Shown one piece after another: positions 1 to 9,549 of a DNA stretch of 64,000 bases (positions are counted from its first letter, which is position 1; each line of letters starts with the position of its first letter). The DNA comes from Pseudomonadota bacterium. Lineage in GTDB: Bacteria > Pseudomonadota > Gammaproteobacteria > Burkholderiales > Gallionellaceae. The stretch lies in the NCBI GenBank assembly GCA_021821945.1, contig JAJZTF010000013.1:1-64000 (forward strand), in the 5' to 3' direction. Under the pieces are notes generated by a model. The model was not told the origin of the DNA. It ran no database searches and saw only the letters and a program-made list of their open reading frames with translations. The translations under genes were made by a program, and so were the position numbers.

Positions 1-340
1 AGGGGATAAATCCCCATTCGAGCCTCACAGAGGCAAGGTAATCGATGAAAATTGATCAAATATTCGAAAATTCAGTCACGCCAGAGAATGTGTTGCGCCA
101 TGCGCATACTTATTCGGCGTTTCCCTAGACTCCTCGTCGTTTAACGGCTAAAACAAACCCTATGGGCAGATCAGCAAATGCACGATTAATAATATTTAAT
201 GAAGTACTGAAGCGACATCGGACAATCCTGATTTTTGCTTCATACATAATCTTATGGTCACAGGGATTTCCCCAGCATGGTCATGCTTCCAGAAGGGAAT
301 GCGGCGCAACCGCATGGGTACAGAATGAGACTGTCAGATA
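1..340. other. Left-end region without a confident gene
   Basis: No convincing coding sequence was found in these 340 bases. Two short inverted repeats lie near the left edge (about 2-15 and 27-39), without a T-run that would make them terminators. On the minus strand an ATG at 17 has a GAGG about 8 bases upstream, so a gene could begin here and run off the left edge, but only five codons are visible. A plus-strand open frame from 162 runs antisense into the methyltransferase gene and looks non-coding. Confidence 0.4.
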
Positions 341-1120
341 TCAGACAGAAGTGTTTCTTGAGGATCTTTCAAGTTTTCCGATGCGCATGTTGACGGGCCA
401 TTCAACGCTGCGCCGCTCATCGTCATCTCCCCAGAGCTTTTCCATCTCCTTTGCAAAGTTCAAGAGGATTTCCCGCCTTCCCTCTTCCCTCGCACGGCGC
501 ACCGCGGACCAGGTCGAGATGTAACCCAGCAATTCGGAAAGACTCCATTGCAGATCGATGCTCATGGTTGGCGCGGAAAACTCAGGGAATGGGAAACCGA
601 TTCCTGCATAACCCTCATCGACCAGCTTTCTTTCGGGCGGCCAGAATGGGCCGATCTCTTCACGGTAGAAATGAATGAAACGCTCGTTCAATCCCGTCTC
701 AAGGCGAGGCACGCCATAGCTGATCAAGGCCAGCACGCCGCCCGGCACGCAAACCCGCCTGACCTCCTCATAGAAGGCGGGCAGGTCGAACCAGTGGGCG
801 GCCTGCGCCGCTGCAACGAGGCTCACGCTGCCATCGGGCAATGGCAGCCTCTCTGCAGCCGCACACCGGTATTCGACCCTCTCGTGTTGAGCGGCATGCG
901 CCAGCTGGTCGGCGCTGGGATCTATCCCGACGACGCGCTCGAAGTTTTCTGCAAGTAAAAGCGCAAGCTGTCCGCTTCCGCAGCCGACGTCCAGTGCAAG
1001 GCGCTTATCTGGAGATGCGGAGACCAGAAATTTGGCGAGCCTGTCCGGATAAACCGGCCTGAAGCGCGCATATGCTTCGCCTCCCCGATCGAACCAGTTC
1101 CGCGATGCATCAGCGCTCAT
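341..1120 (-). CDS. Class I SAM-dependent methyltransferase
   Basis: A 259-residue protein with a Rossmann-type methyltransferase fold. Motif I, LDVGCGSGQ, is at residues 43-51 and an acidic motif II (VVGIDPSADQL) follows, as in the Methyltransf_11 group that includes ubiquinone and trans-aconitate methyltransferases. The substrate cannot be read from the sequence. No signal peptide or membrane segment is seen, so it is probably cytoplasmic. The ATG at 1120 is chosen because a G-rich ribosome site precedes it and the family normally starts close to this MSADASRNWF segment. The frame stays open up to 1171, where another ATG exists. The gene stands alone, and its neighbours give no functional clue. 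Confidence 0.8.
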   Translation of the reverse strand: MSADASRNWFDRGGEAYARFRPVYPDRLAKFLVSASPDKRLALDVGCGSGQLALLLAENFERVVGIDPSADQLAHAAQHERVEYRCAAAERLPLPDGSVSLVAAAQAAHWFDLPAFYEEVRRVCVPGGVLALISYGVPRLETGLNERFIHFYREEIGPFWPPERKLVDEGYAGIGFPFPEFSAPTMSIDLQWSLSELLGYISTWSAVRRAREEGRREILLNFAKEMEKLWGDDDERRSVEWPVNMRIGKLERSSRNTSV

Positions 1121-1314
1121 CTCGCGCCCCCGTAGCGCCAGCCCTGTGACTTTCAATCCCCCGCGAAACATTCATACTGATTCGATCACGCAAGCACGAA
1201 AGACATTAAAACAGATGCAACTATGCTTCATAGCTAGACCCGACCCCGTATTATTGGGTGGAGTGATGGGTTATGCATCGCAGATTCACACAGTTAAGTG
1301 CAACAACGGTTCTA

Positions 1315-2106
1315 CTAATTCTGTATAGCCGTTAACTTGCCGTTCTCAAAATATAGATAGTTGTTACCACCGTACACCCATTGTTCATTCGTCCCGTTCT
1401 GAGTGACGGTACGATTAACTTTTTCCGGCTTTCCCCAATTCGAGTTGAGCACTTGTATTGTAGTCATACCAACTGTGACACCGCCTCGGGCCTTCCACTC
1501 CGCATTAGCTTTGGCCTGCTTCGCCTTACGTTCTGCAGCCGCCTTTTTTTCGGCTGCGAAAATCTCTTGCGGTGGTCGAGAGAATATGTATTCTTCAAAG
1601 TCGTTGGCATTTCCTCTGCCAGGGTATAAATGTTCTATCGCCGGATATTCATCAGGCGACATAGTTGCGAGGATATATACACCCAGGTATCCAATTTTCT
1701 CATCCGGGAACTCCAACCTTAAATAGTACCTGTCGTCTTTGTCTGCCTCATAGCCGGTCACAGTGAAACTTGTTTCAGTTTCGACAACAAATTTGTTTTC
1801 ATATGGATATGCGGGGACGTCGCCATCTTTGCTTGGTTCGAGGAACTCGATTTTTGAAATTGCATCTGGTTTTGGCTGATACCAAAAAGTCTTTCCACGC
1901 AAGGCATCCAATTTTTCTATCAATTTAGCGTGCTTATCCGCATCAGCTTTACTTTCGAAATCCCTTTCTGAAACGTATTGCGCGTTCGGTTGTTGCGCGA
2001 TAGCTGGGTCCTTGGTCCATATTAGAAAAGCAACCAGTAATACGGTCCGAATTGCGGGGGTTGTTCTTCCCCCAAATAGGTCGCTTGACGTCGAAGACGA
2101 AATCAT
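1315..2106 (-). CDS. Secreted hypothetical protein with BamE/SmpA-like C-terminus
   Basis: A 263-residue protein I cannot assign to a named function. A signal peptide is likely: a hydrophobic stretch at about residues 20-32 ends in an AIA|QQ cleavage-type site near 38. The middle is acidic and not recognised. A Lys/Ala-rich probable helix (about 185-205) precedes a C-terminal segment with the pattern GVTVGMTTIQVLNSNWGKP and a terminal aromatic beta-hairpin. This resembles the small SmpA/OmlA (BamE-like) fold found in envelope proteins. AAGGAGCT lies just ahead of the ATG at 2106, which supports the start. The gene is visibly richer in A and T than its neighbours, so horizontal acquisition is possible. 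Periplasmic or outer-membrane localisation is inferred. Confidence 0.6.
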   Translation of the reverse strand: MISSSTSSDLFGGRTTPAIRTVLLVAFLIWTKDPAIAQQPNAQYVSERDFESKADADKHAKLIEKLDALRGKTFWYQPKPDAISKIEFLEPSKDGDVPAYPYENKFVVETETSFTVTGYEADKDDRYYLRLEFPDEKIGYLGVYILATMSPDEYPAIEHLYPGRGNANDFEEYIFSRPPQEIFAAEKKAAAERKAKQAKANAEWKARGGVTVGMTTIQVLNSNWGKPEKVNRTVTQNGTNEQWVYGGNNYLYFENGKLTAIQN

Positions 2107-2144
2107 GGGTAGCTCCTTAGCAAAGAAATGCGAACACCGCTAAT

Positions 2145-2165
2145 GAAAAAGGCGCTTGCGCGCCT
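2145..2165 (-). terminator. Rho-independent terminator of nrdAB
   Basis: Read on the minus strand, a 6-bp GC stem (AGGCGC / GCGCCT, loop GCAA) is followed directly by a run of T residues. It lies only a few bases after the nrdB stop codon and before the next minus-strand gene, so it is well placed to end the nrdA-nrdB transcript. Confidence 0.7.
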
Positions 2166-2173
2166 CTTTCGTT

Positions 2174-3286
2174 TTAATCCCAGGAGAGCGACCCGCCGCT
2201 CTGGTATTCGGTCACGCGCGTCTCGAAGAAGTTCTTCTCCTTCTTGAGGTCGATCATCTCGGACATCCAGGGGAAAGGATTGGTCGCCCCCGGATAAAGG
2301 ATGTCGATGCCGATCTGCTGGCAGCGGCGGTTCGCGATGAAGCGCAGGTATTCCTTGAACATGCTGGCATTCAAACCCAGCACGCCGCGCGGCATCGTGT
2401 CCTCGGCATAGGCGTATTCGAGCTCGACCCCCTTCTGGATGAGGCCGCGGATTTCCTCTCTGAATTCCGGCGTCCAGAGGTGCGGATTCTCGAGCTTGAT
2501 CTGGTTGATCACGTCCACACCGAAGTTCAGATGCATGGATTCGTCGCGCAAAATGTACTGGTACTGTTCCGCGGCACCGGTCATCTTGTTCTGGCGGCCC
2601 AAGGCCAGAATCTGCACAAAGCCCACGTAGAAAAACAGACCTTCCATGATGCAGGCGAAGACGATCAGGCTCCTCAGCAGTGCCTGGTCAGCCTCGACCG
2701 TCCCGGTCTTGAACTCCGGATTGGTCAACACGTCGATGAAAGGCAGCAGGAATTCGTCCTTGTCCCTGATGCAGGACACTTCGTGGTACATGTTGAAGAT
2801 CTCGCCCTCGTCCACGCCCAGGCTCTCGACGATGTACTGGTATGCGTGCGTGTGGATCGCCTCCTCGAATGCCTGGCGCAGAAGGAACTGGCGGCACTCG
2901 GGATTGCTGATGTGGCGGTAGGTTCCAAGCACGATGTTGTTCGCGGCGAGACTGTCTGCCGTGGTGAAAAAGCCCAGGTTGCGCTTGACCAGGCGGCGCT
3001 CGTCCTCCGAGAGCTTGTCGCTCTTCCACAACGCGATGTCCGCAGTCATGTTCACTTCCTGAGGCATCCAGTGGTTCGCGCAGGCGGCCAGGTATTTCTC
3101 CCATGCCCACTTGTACTTGAAAGGGACGAGCTGGTTCACGTCGGCCTGGCAGTTGATGATGCGCTTGTCCTCGACGCGGATGCGGCCGCTGTTCGCCTCT
3201 GGCGCTTGCGGTTTCTCCCCCTTGAATGCATCGAGAACTCCGGATGGTATCGCGTTGGTCGTGATTTCATCGTCGAATGTCAGCAT
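2174..3286 (-). CDS. nrdB: Ribonucleoside-diphosphate reductase class Ia, beta subunit
   Basis: The radical-generating small subunit (370 residues) of aerobic ribonucleotide reductase. With NrdA it reduces ribonucleoside diphosphates to deoxyribonucleotides in the cytoplasm. The di-iron ligands of the family are visible: D111, E142 and H145 in [10 protein letters not shown], then E215 (CIMEGLFF) and E249/H252 (RDESMHLNF). The radical tyrosine aligns with Y149, so this is a tyrosyl-radical enzyme rather than a Tyr-less variant. The frame is open upstream into nrdA (to 3751), but the family N-terminus begins at MLTFDDEI, so the ATG at 3286 is used. The gene follows nrdA after 59 bases and is followed by a terminator, consistent with one operon under NrdR control. 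Confidence 0.96.
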   Translation of the reverse strand: MLTFDDEITTNAIPSGVLDAFKGEKPQAPEANSGRIRVEDKRIINCQADVNQLVPFKYKWAWEKYLAACANHWMPQEVNMTADIALWKSDKLSEDERRLVKRNLGFFTTADSLAANNIVLGTYRHISNPECRQFLLRQAFEEAIHTHAYQYIVESLGVDEGEIFNMYHEVSCIRDKDEFLLPFIDVLTNPEFKTGTVEADQALLRSLIVFACIMEGLFFYVGFVQILALGRQNKMTGAAEQYQYILRDESMHLNFGVDVINQIKLENPHLWTPEFREEIRGLIQKGVELEYAYAEDTMPRGVLGLNASMFKEYLRFIANRRCQQIGIDILYPGATNPFPWMSEMIDLKKEKNFFETRVTEYQSGGSLSWD

Positions 3287-3345
3287 GTTTTCCCCTTGAA
3301 AATTGTCTAGTCTGTTTGTTTTATAGCTTCCTGAACGCGCCATGC

Positions 3346-6177
3346 CTACTGGCATGCTTCGCATTCGGGGTTGTCGATCGAGCAGAACTGCGTGCCTTCG
3401 GCCTGCGCTTCCGGCGAAACCGCGACCGCATTGAGCGTGCCCGCACGTCCCGTTGATTTCTCCGCGGATGTCGCAGCCAGCGTGCGCAGGTAATAGGTCG
3501 TCTTGAGTCCCCTCACCCAGGCGAGCTTGTAGGTCTCGTCGAGCTTCCTGCCAGAGACGCCCGCCATGTAGATGTTCAGGGACTGCGCCTGGTCTATCCA
3601 CTTCTGGCGGCGCGATGCAGCCTCGATCAGCCACTTCGGTTCGACCTCGAATGCGGTCGCATAAAGATCGCGAAGCTCGGAAGGCACGCGGTCTATCTTG
3701 GCCAGGCTGCCGTCGAAGTACTTGAGGTCGGAGACCATCACCTCGTCCCATATTCCAAGCGCCTTGAGATCCGCGACCAGGTACTCGTTGATCACCGTAA
3801 ACTCTCCGGAGAGGTTGGACTTAACGAAGATGTTCTGGTAGGTCGGCTCTATGCAGGCAGAAACGCCGATGATGTTCGAGATGGTCGCGGTCGGCGCGAT
3901 CGCGATGCAGTTGGAATTCCTCATGCCATACTGCTTGATGCGCGCACGCAATGCATCCCAGTCCATCACGAAAGACATGTCCACGTCGACATAGCCGCCC
4001 CGCTCCTCGCGCAAAAGTGCCAGCGTGTCCTGAGGCAGTATGCCCTTGTCCCAGAGGCTGCCCTTGTAAGTCGAATAGCGGCCGCGCTCCTCCGCCAACT
4101 CGGTCGATGCGAGGTAGGCGTAATAGCACACCGCCTCCATCGAACGGTCCGCGAATTCGACGGCGGCTTCCGATGCATAGGGCATGCGAAGCGCGTGCAG
4201 GCAGTCCTGGAAGCCCATGATGCCAAGACCCACCGGGCGGTGCTTGAAGTTCGAGTTGCGCGCCTTGGCAACCGCGTAGTAGTTGATGTCGATCACGTTG
4301 TCCAGCATGCGCATCGCGGTGGAAACGGTGCGGCGCAGTTTGTCGTGATCGAACTGCCCTGCCTTCTCGTGACCTGCTGGATAGAGGTGGGCGAGCAGGT
4401 TCACGGACCCCAGGTTGCAGACCGCAATCTCGTCGGCATTGGTGTTGAGCGTGATCTCCGTGCAGAGGTTGGAGCTGTGCACCACGCCCATGTGCTGCTG
4501 CGGAGAGCGGATGTTGCAGGGATCCTTGAAGGTGATCCATGGGTGCCCCGTCTCGAACAGCATGGTCAGCATCTTGCGCCAGAGGCTGGCAGCGGGTATG
4601 GTCTTGAAGAGCTTGAGCTCGCCGCTCGCGGCCTTCGCTTCGTATGCGACGTAGGCCGCCTCGAATTCCAGGCCGTAGAGATCGTGCAGATCGGGCACGT
4701 CGGATGGCGAGAACAGCGTCCAGTTCCCGCCCTCCATCACGCGCTTCATGAACAGATCCGGTATCCAGTTCGCGGTGTTCATGTCGTGCGTGCGGCGCCT
4801 GTCATCGCCAGTGTTCTTCCTGAGATCCAGGAACTCCTCTATGTCGAGGTGCCAGGTCTCGAGGTATGCGCAGACCGCGCCCTTCCTCTTCCCGCCCTGA
4901 TTCACGGCGACGGCGGTGTCGTTCACCACCTTGAGGAAGGGAACCACGCCCTGCGACTGGCCATTGGTGCCCTTGATGTGCGCGCCCAGCGCCCTGACCG
5001 GCGTCCAGTCGTTGCCGAGGCCTCCTGCGAACTTCGCCAGAAGCGCATTGTCCTTGATCGCCTCGTAGATGCCGTCGAGATCGTCCTCGACGGTGGTGAG
5101 ATAGCATGAGGAGAGCTGGGAGCGACGCGATCCGGAATTGAACAGCGTTGGGGTCGAGCACATGAAGTCGAAGCTCGAGATCAGGCGGTAGAACTCGATC
5201 GCGCGCTCCTCGCGCTCGATCTCGTTCAAAGCCAGGCCCATCGCGACGCGCATGAAGAATATCTGCGGCGTCTCGATGCGCGTCCCCTGGATGTGCAGGA
5301 AATAGCGGTCGTACAAGGTCTGCAGGCCGAGGTAGCCGAACTGCATGTCGCGCGATGTGTCGAGCTCTGCCGCAAGCCTTGCAAGATCGAAGCTCGCCAG
5401 GCGCTCGTCCAGAAGTTCTGCCGCGATGCCGCGCTTGATGAACTTGGGGAAATACTCCGTGGTGCGCGTAGCGACGTCCTGGGGCGCCACGTCCTCGCCG
5501 AACACTTCACTGCTGATGTTGTCGAGCAGAAGACGCGCGGTGACGAAGTTGTATGCGGGCTCCTTCTCGATCAGCGCGCGCGCGGAAAGGATCAGACACT
5601 TGTGCACCTCGTGCAGGGGTATGCCGTCGTACATGTCCTTCAACGCGCCCTGGATCACGGTTTCCATGCTCACCACGTCGCCAAGGCCCGAGCATGCCGC
5701 CTGCACCACCGCAGTGATGCGATCCAGATCCAGCGGGCGCAGCGCGCCATCCTCTCCGGTCACGTTGATCACGTGCACCGGCTGCTGCGTCCTAGACTGG
5801 GCACGCGAGCGCGCGCGCTCCTCGCGATAGAGCACATAGGCTCTTGCGACATCGTGCTCGCCCGAGCGCATAAGCCCCAGCTCGACCTGGTCCTGTATGT
5901 CCTCGATGTGCAGCGTTCCGCCGTTGGGCTGACGGCGCATCAGCGCCTGCACCACGCCCAGCGTCAGATGCTCGACCAGCTCGCGAACGCGCGAGGAAAC
6001 CGCAGCTTGGCTGCCATTCACGGCGATGAACGCCTTGGTCAGCGCGATCGAAATCTTCGCGGGCTCGAAAACCACCACGGAGCCGTTGCGGCGGATCACC
6101 TTGTATTGATCGAATTGGTCGTCAGTGCGTACATCTGCGGGGGATATCAGTGAACCAGGAATAGCGGTGTTTGGCAT
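3346..6177 (-). CDS. nrdA: Ribonucleoside-diphosphate reductase class Ia, alpha subunit with two ATP-cone regions
   Basis: The catalytic large subunit, 943 residues. It is longer than the enterobacterial form because the N-terminus carries an ATP-cone (about 25-125) and a second cone-like repeat (about 135-225), as in Pseudomonas-type NrdA. Active-site and redox cysteines are visible in [17 protein letters not shown] and the C-terminal CEACQ tail, which thioredoxin or glutaredoxin re-reduces. The ATG at 6177 is preferred over the in-frame ATG at 6222 because AAAAGGAT lies at ribosome-site distance and the upstream candidate sits inside an NrdR box. Two NrdR boxes and a sigma70 promoter lie directly upstream. 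nrdB follows in the same orientation. Confidence 0.95.
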   Translation of the reverse strand: MPNTAIPGSLISPADVRTDDQFDQYKVIRRNGSVVVFEPAKISIALTKAFIAVNGSQAAVSSRVRELVEHLTLGVVQALMRRQPNGGTLHIEDIQDQVELGLMRSGEHDVARAYVLYREERARSRAQSRTQQPVHVINVTGEDGALRPLDLDRITAVVQAACSGLGDVVSMETVIQGALKDMYDGIPLHEVHKCLILSARALIEKEPAYNFVTARLLLDNISSEVFGEDVAPQDVATRTTEYFPKFIKRGIAAELLDERLASFDLARLAAELDTSRDMQFGYLGLQTLYDRYFLHIQGTRIETPQIFFMRVAMGLALNEIEREERAIEFYRLISSFDFMCSTPTLFNSGSRRSQLSSCYLTTVEDDLDGIYEAIKDNALLAKFAGGLGNDWTPVRALGAHIKGTNGQSQGVVPFLKVVNDTAVAVNQGGKRKGAVCAYLETWHLDIEEFLDLRKNTGDDRRRTHDMNTANWIPDLFMKRVMEGGNWTLFSPSDVPDLHDLYGLEFEAAYVAYEAKAASGELKLFKTIPAASLWRKMLTMLFETGHPWITFKDPCNIRSPQQHMGVVHSSNLCTEITLNTNADEIAVCNLGSVNLLAHLYPAGHEKAGQFDHDKLRRTVSTAMRMLDNVIDINYYAVAKARNSNFKHRPVGLGIMGFQDCLHALRMPYASEAAVEFADRSMEAVCYYAYLASTELAEERGRYSTYKGSLWDKGILPQDTLALLREERGGYVDVDMSFVMDWDALRARIKQYGMRNSNCIAIAPTATISNIIGVSACIEPTYQNIFVKSNLSGEFTVINEYLVADLKALGIWDEVMVSDLKYFDGSLAKIDRVPSELRDLYATAFEVEPKWLIEAASRRQKWIDQAQSLNIYMAGVSGRKLDETYKLAWVRGLKTTYYLRTLAATSAEKSTGRAGTLNAVAVSPEAQAEGTQFCSIDNPECEACQ

Positions 6178-6217
6178 GAGCGTATCCTTTTTATAGACTT
6201 GTCGGGAAATTCGGATA

Positions 6218-6235
6218 ACCACTATATATAGTATT
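6218..6235 (-). promoter_or_regulatory. NrdR box 1 (promoter-distal to the -10)
   Basis: The core CACTATATATAGTA at 6220-6233 is a near-perfect match to the palindromic NrdR consensus (CACTATATATAGTG-like). It lies in the 5' leader of nrdA, downstream of the predicted transcription start. The partner box begins exactly 31 bp away, the three-helical-turn spacing typical of NrdR operators. Confidence 0.85.
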
Positions 6236-6250
6236 TTTTTAAGCGGCCGG

Positions 6251-6264
6251 CGCTAATTGTAGTG
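6251..6264 (-). promoter_or_regulatory. NrdR box 2, overlapping the nrdA -10
   Basis: CGCTAATTGTAGTG matches 10 of 14 positions of the same palindrome and starts 31 bp from box 1. It covers the predicted -10 hexamer of the nrdA promoter, so bound NrdR should block RNA polymerase. nrdR is encoded at 42341-42805 in this window. Confidence 0.75.
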
Positions 6265-6283
6265 CCATCGGATAATATTGCAA
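6256..6283 (-). promoter_or_regulatory. Sigma70 promoter of nrdAB
   Basis: On the minus strand, TTGCAA (-35) and TACAAT (-10) are separated by 16 bases. Transcription would start near 6249, giving a leader of about 70 bases that contains NrdR box 1. Confidence 0.7.
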
Positions 6284-6339
6284 GCGGAAAAATATGACAG
6301 ATATTAAGCCACGGCGAATCAAGGAACTGCGCGATGGCG

Positions 6340-7167
6340 CTATTTTTTCAGGCGCTCGTATTCCGAGATGACCTGAGCGCCGAGCAGAAAAAGCGTGGCC
6401 GCGATCTCCATGCTGAACAGCGCAACCACCGGGGTGGTGAGCGACCCGTAGACGATGCTCGCCCTGGACAGATTGGAAAAATACCAGATCAGGATGCGGC
6501 GTATGGCTTCCCAGAGCGACATCGCGACGAATCCCCCGATCAGCGCATGGCTTGCGCGCGTCCTTCCTGTCGGCAGGATGAGATAGAGCATGGCCAGGAT
6601 GAAGGTCTCCACGAACAGGCCCGCCAGATAGAGCAATGCCCCGGACAGGCCCTTCAAAGACCAGTGATGACCCAGCAAATGCACGCTCTCCTGCGCCATG
6701 CTCTGCAGCGTGACCGAGATCACGGTCATGCCGAGCATGCAAAGCCCGAGCAAAAGCACGAAAAAATAGGGAAGGATGGCGGAAACCAGGAAATGGCGGC
6801 TCTTCACATTTTCTCTGTGCGAGAAGATCACCGCCATCGACTTCTCAAGCACAGAAAAGGCGAGCGAGCTGAAAAAGACCAGGGTGACCGTCAGCGCCAG
6901 ACCTATCTCGGCCTGGTTTTCGAGCAATGCGGATATGTCCTGAAGGACAACCTTGGACTGGCTCGGCACGAGCCACGCCAGGGAATGGCCGATCGCGGCA
7001 AGCAGTTCCGCCCGGTCCATCCAGTGCGAAAGCACGATGGCGGACAGCGTCAGCAAGGGGACCATGGAGAGCAGCGCATAATACGCGATCGCGCCAGCCA
7101 GAAGCAGGCCGTGGTTGCCATTGAAATCCCGGATCGTCTGCCGCGCAAATCCGGCTGCCGACTTCAT
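6340..7167 (-). CDS. YihY/BrkB-family inner-membrane protein
   Basis: A 275-residue integral membrane protein of the YihY/BrkB family (once mis-annotated as ribonuclease BN). About six hydrophobic helices alternate with charged loops. The family's N-terminal pattern is visible in AGAIAYYALLSMVPLLTL, as are the later helices FFVLLLGLCMLGM and LVIAL-type segments. Its substrate is unknown, and a role in envelope transport is only suggested for the family. The ATG at 7167 is used. A GTG at 7206 overlaps the stop of the upstream GNAT gene as GTGA and could be the true, translationally coupled start, adding 13 residues. The two genes probably form an operon. Confidence 0.8.
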   Translation of the reverse strand: MKSAAGFARQTIRDFNGNHGLLLAGAIAYYALLSMVPLLTLSAIVLSHWMDRAELLAAIGHSLAWLVPSQSKVVLQDISALLENQAEIGLALTVTLVFFSSLAFSVLEKSMAVIFSHRENVKSRHFLVSAILPYFFVLLLGLCMLGMTVISVTLQSMAQESVHLLGHHWSLKGLSGALLYLAGLFVETFILAMLYLILPTGRTRASHALIGGFVAMSLWEAIRRILIWYFSNLSRASIVYGSLTTPVVALFSMEIAATLFLLGAQVISEYERLKK

Positions 7168-7202
7168 CCGGCCGAAAATCCGTCCGCCGGAAAAAGCCGG
7201 AC

Positions 7203-8327
7203 TCACCGGGGCGCCTTGAAGGGGCTGCGCTCGTTCAGGGAGTCCACGTATTCGGCGACGGCATCGGTCTCGCGCGAAAGATAATCCTCGACGGCGCGTG
7301 AAAACTGCGGATGCGCAAGCCAGTGGGCCGAGCGCGTGGTCACCGGCAGAAATCCCCTCGCCAGCTTGTGCTCGCCCTGCGCGCCCCCTTCGAATTTCCC
7401 TATCCCTTTCGCGATGCAATATTCGATCGCCTGGTAGTAGCATGTCTCGAAATGCAGGCCAGAGTGGAACTCGAAAGTCCCCCATGAGCGGCCGTACATC
7501 GCATGATGCGTCACATAGTTCAAGGCGCTGGCGATGGGTTTTCCCGCCCGCCTCGCGATCACGAGAAGCGCATTTTCAGGAAGCACCCGCCCTATGCGCT
7601 GGAAGAAGTCCTCGTTCAACTGGTGCGGAGAACGGTGAAGCGCCAGGGTGTGCAGATAGCAGGATGCGAAGAATGACCAGTGTTCCGGCGTCGCATCCGC
7701 GCCAGGGACGCACTGCAATTCGATGCCGGCTTCCATCACTCGCCTCCTCTCCTGCCTGATGCGCTTTCGCTTGTCGCGGCTCAGGGTCGAGAGGAAGTCC
7801 TCGAAGTCGCGATAGCCCTCGTTTTTCCAGTGGAACTGCACATCCTGGCGCATCATCATGCCGAGATCCTGAGCCACGGCTGCATCGGCTTCATCGAGGA
7901 AGAGCAGATGCAGCGAGGAAACACCGGTTTCCCTGGCGTAATCCAGCGCGGCAGCAAGCAGGCCCCTTCTCTCATCATCGGATCCGGCAAGCAGCCTTCT
8001 TCCCGTAACAGGGGTGAAGGGAACGGTGCAGACGAGCTTTGGATAGTAGTTCAAGCCGTGGCGATGATATGCGTCCGCCCATGCGAAATCGAAAACATGT
8101 TCGCCAAAGGAATTCGTCTTCAAATAAAGCGGCATTCCGCCGGAAAGTCTTCCTTCCTCCCAGAGCGTGAGAAACTGCGCCTTCCAGCCATACCTGGGCT
8201 CAGCGCAGCCGCTTTGCTGCAGCGCAAGAAAGAAGGCGTGCGACAGCAGGGGATCCCCCTTTGCGAGCGCATCCCAGTCCGCAACGGGAATTTCCGGAAG
8301 GTTTTCGATGATCCTTGTCTGGTGCAT
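7203..8327 (-). CDS. FemAB-like GNAT acyltransferase (former DUF482 family)
   Basis: A 374-residue protein that matches the FemAB-like group of GNAT acyltransferases found widely in proteobacteria. Recognisable features are the N-terminal FFLALQQSGCA region, the conserved FAWADAYHRHG and YYPKLVCTVPFTPVTG segments, and the C-terminal CYYQAIEYCI and FEGGAQGEHKLARGF motifs. The fold suggests transfer of an acyl or aminoacyl group, but no substrate is established. The ATG at 8327 (MHQTRII) is chosen over the open frame to 8363 because it fits the family N-terminus. It lies immediately upstream of the BrkB-type gene with overlapping ends, so co-expression is likely. Confidence 0.8.
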   Translation of the reverse strand: MHQTRIIENLPEIPVADWDALAKGDPLLSHAFFLALQQSGCAEPRYGWKAQFLTLWEEGRLSGGMPLYLKTNSFGEHVFDFAWADAYHRHGLNYYPKLVCTVPFTPVTGRRLLAGSDDERRGLLAAALDYARETGVSSLHLLFLDEADAAVAQDLGMMMRQDVQFHWKNEGYRDFEDFLSTLSRDKRKRIRQERRRVMEAGIELQCVPGADATPEHWSFFASCYLHTLALHRSPHQLNEDFFQRIGRVLPENALLVIARRAGKPIASALNYVTHHAMYGRSWGTFEFHSGLHFETCYYQAIEYCIAKGIGKFEGGAQGEHKLARGFLPVTTRSAHWLAHPQFSRAVEDYLSRETDAVAEYVDSLNERSPFKAPR

Positions 8328-8442
8328 GAGGCTATTGTAGTGCGAGTCCTGACACCTCTCCACCGAAGCAGAAGAAAAATCGCGTTGCCGTTTCGGGAAA
8401 AATGGCTCAGAATCAGCAAATGCTTATTCTCACTGGACAGCC

Positions 8443-9549
8443 ATGAATACTCCATCCGATCCGAAACTGCTGATGCGCTCCATCATCCAGCGCATCGCCA
8501 CCGGCCCCGACCTCTCCAAGGACATCAGCCGCGAAGAGGCGCGCCTTGGCACGCTGGCCATCATAGAGAACCGCATAGACCCAGTGCAGGTCGCCATATT
8601 CTTCATCGCGCTGCGCATGAAGCGGGAAACCATGGACGAGAACATCGGCGTGCTGGAAGCCGTGCTTCAGACGACCCGGCGCGTTGCGGCCGGAGTCGAT
8701 GAAGTGGTCGACATAGGCGACCCCTACGACGGCTACAACCGCTGCCTGCCGACCGCCCCCTTCCTGGGGCCGCTGCTCGCAGAACTCGGCGTGCATGTCG
8801 TGAGCCATGGCCTGGACAAGGTGGGCCCGAAGTATGGCGTGACCGCGCGCCATATCCTGCAGGCGGCAGGCGTCCCCGTGGATCTGTCGCCCGAGGAGGC
8901 GGCGGCCCGCCTTTCGGATCCGAAAACCGGCTGGACCTATCTGGACCAGGCGCAATCCAATCCCGGGCTTCACGGTCTGGTAGGCCTGCGCGCCCAGATG
9001 ATCAAACGCCAGGTGCTGACCACGGTCGAAGTGCTCTCAAAGCCGATAACGGGGCGCAAGAAGACGCATTTCATCACGGGCTTCGTGCACAAGCCCTATC
9101 CTCCGATCTATGCGGAGCTCGCGCGCGTCGCGGGGTTCGACACGGCCTGCATCATCCGCGGCGTGGAAGGCGGAGTCGTGCCTTCTCTGCGCCAGCCCGG
9201 GCGCTACTTCCACTACCACGACAAGGGACCGGAGAGCGAAGTGGCGATCGACCCTGAAGCGCTGGGAATCAGGCAGGACGTGCGGTCCGTCCCGCTGCCG
9301 GGTGCGGTCGCAACAGCCGAAGGCGAGGACGAGATCGTCGCCGCGATCGACATCCCCGCCACCGCGCGCGCCGCGGCAGAAGCGGGCATGGCCGCCCTGA
9401 AGGGGCAAAAGGGCGCGTTCTACGACTCCCTGGTGCTGAGCGGGGCCATCATCCTGAATCACGTCGGAAAGGCGGAAAGCCTGAATGATGCCGCATCGCA
9501 GATACGCACCGTTCTCGACTCGGGCCGCAGTGCCGAACGGGTGAAGTGA
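8443..9549 (+). CDS. TrpD2-like member of the anthranilate phosphoribosyltransferase family
   Basis: A 368-residue protein with the nucleoside-phosphorylase/TrpD fold. The helical N-terminus (MRSIIQRIATG, SREEARLGTLAIIENRIDPVQ) and the later GDPYDGYNR and HGLDKVGPKYGVTARH segments resemble TrpD2/YbiB-type proteins rather than true TrpD. The glycine-rich GTGDGxxTxN-like PRPP loop of authentic TrpD is not seen; DIGDPYDGYNR stands in its place. Tryptophan biosynthesis is therefore unlikely, and E. coli YbiB is known to bind nucleic acid. No other trp gene is nearby. The stop overlaps the start of the Rieske gene by one base, so the two are translationally coupled. Confidence 0.75.
   Translation: MNTPSDPKLLMRSIIQRIATGPDLSKDISREEARLGTLAIIENRIDPVQVAIFFIALRMKRETMDENIGVLEAVLQTTRRVAAGVDEVVDIGDPYDGYNRCLPTAPFLGPLLAELGVHVVSHGLDKVGPKYGVTARHILQAAGVPVDLSPEEAAARLSDPKTGWTYLDQAQSNPGLHGLVGLRAQMIKRQVLTTVEVLSKPITGRKKTHFITGFVHKPYPPIYAELARVAGFDTACIIRGVEGGVVPSLRQPGRYFHYHDKGPESEVAIDPEALGIRQDVRSVPLPGAVATAEGEDEIVAAIDIPATARAAAEAGMAALKGQKGAFYDSLVLSGAIILNHVGKAESLNDAASQIRTVLDSGRSAERVK

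Noticed and set aside
162-524. 120-codon plus-strand frame near the left edge
   Set aside because: It has no ribosome site or recognisable domain, and its 3' half is antisense to the methyltransferase gene.
3287-3751. N-terminal extension of nrdB into nrdA
   Set aside because: The extension is a shadow of the nrdA C-terminus, and known NrdB proteins start at the MLTFDDEI equivalent.
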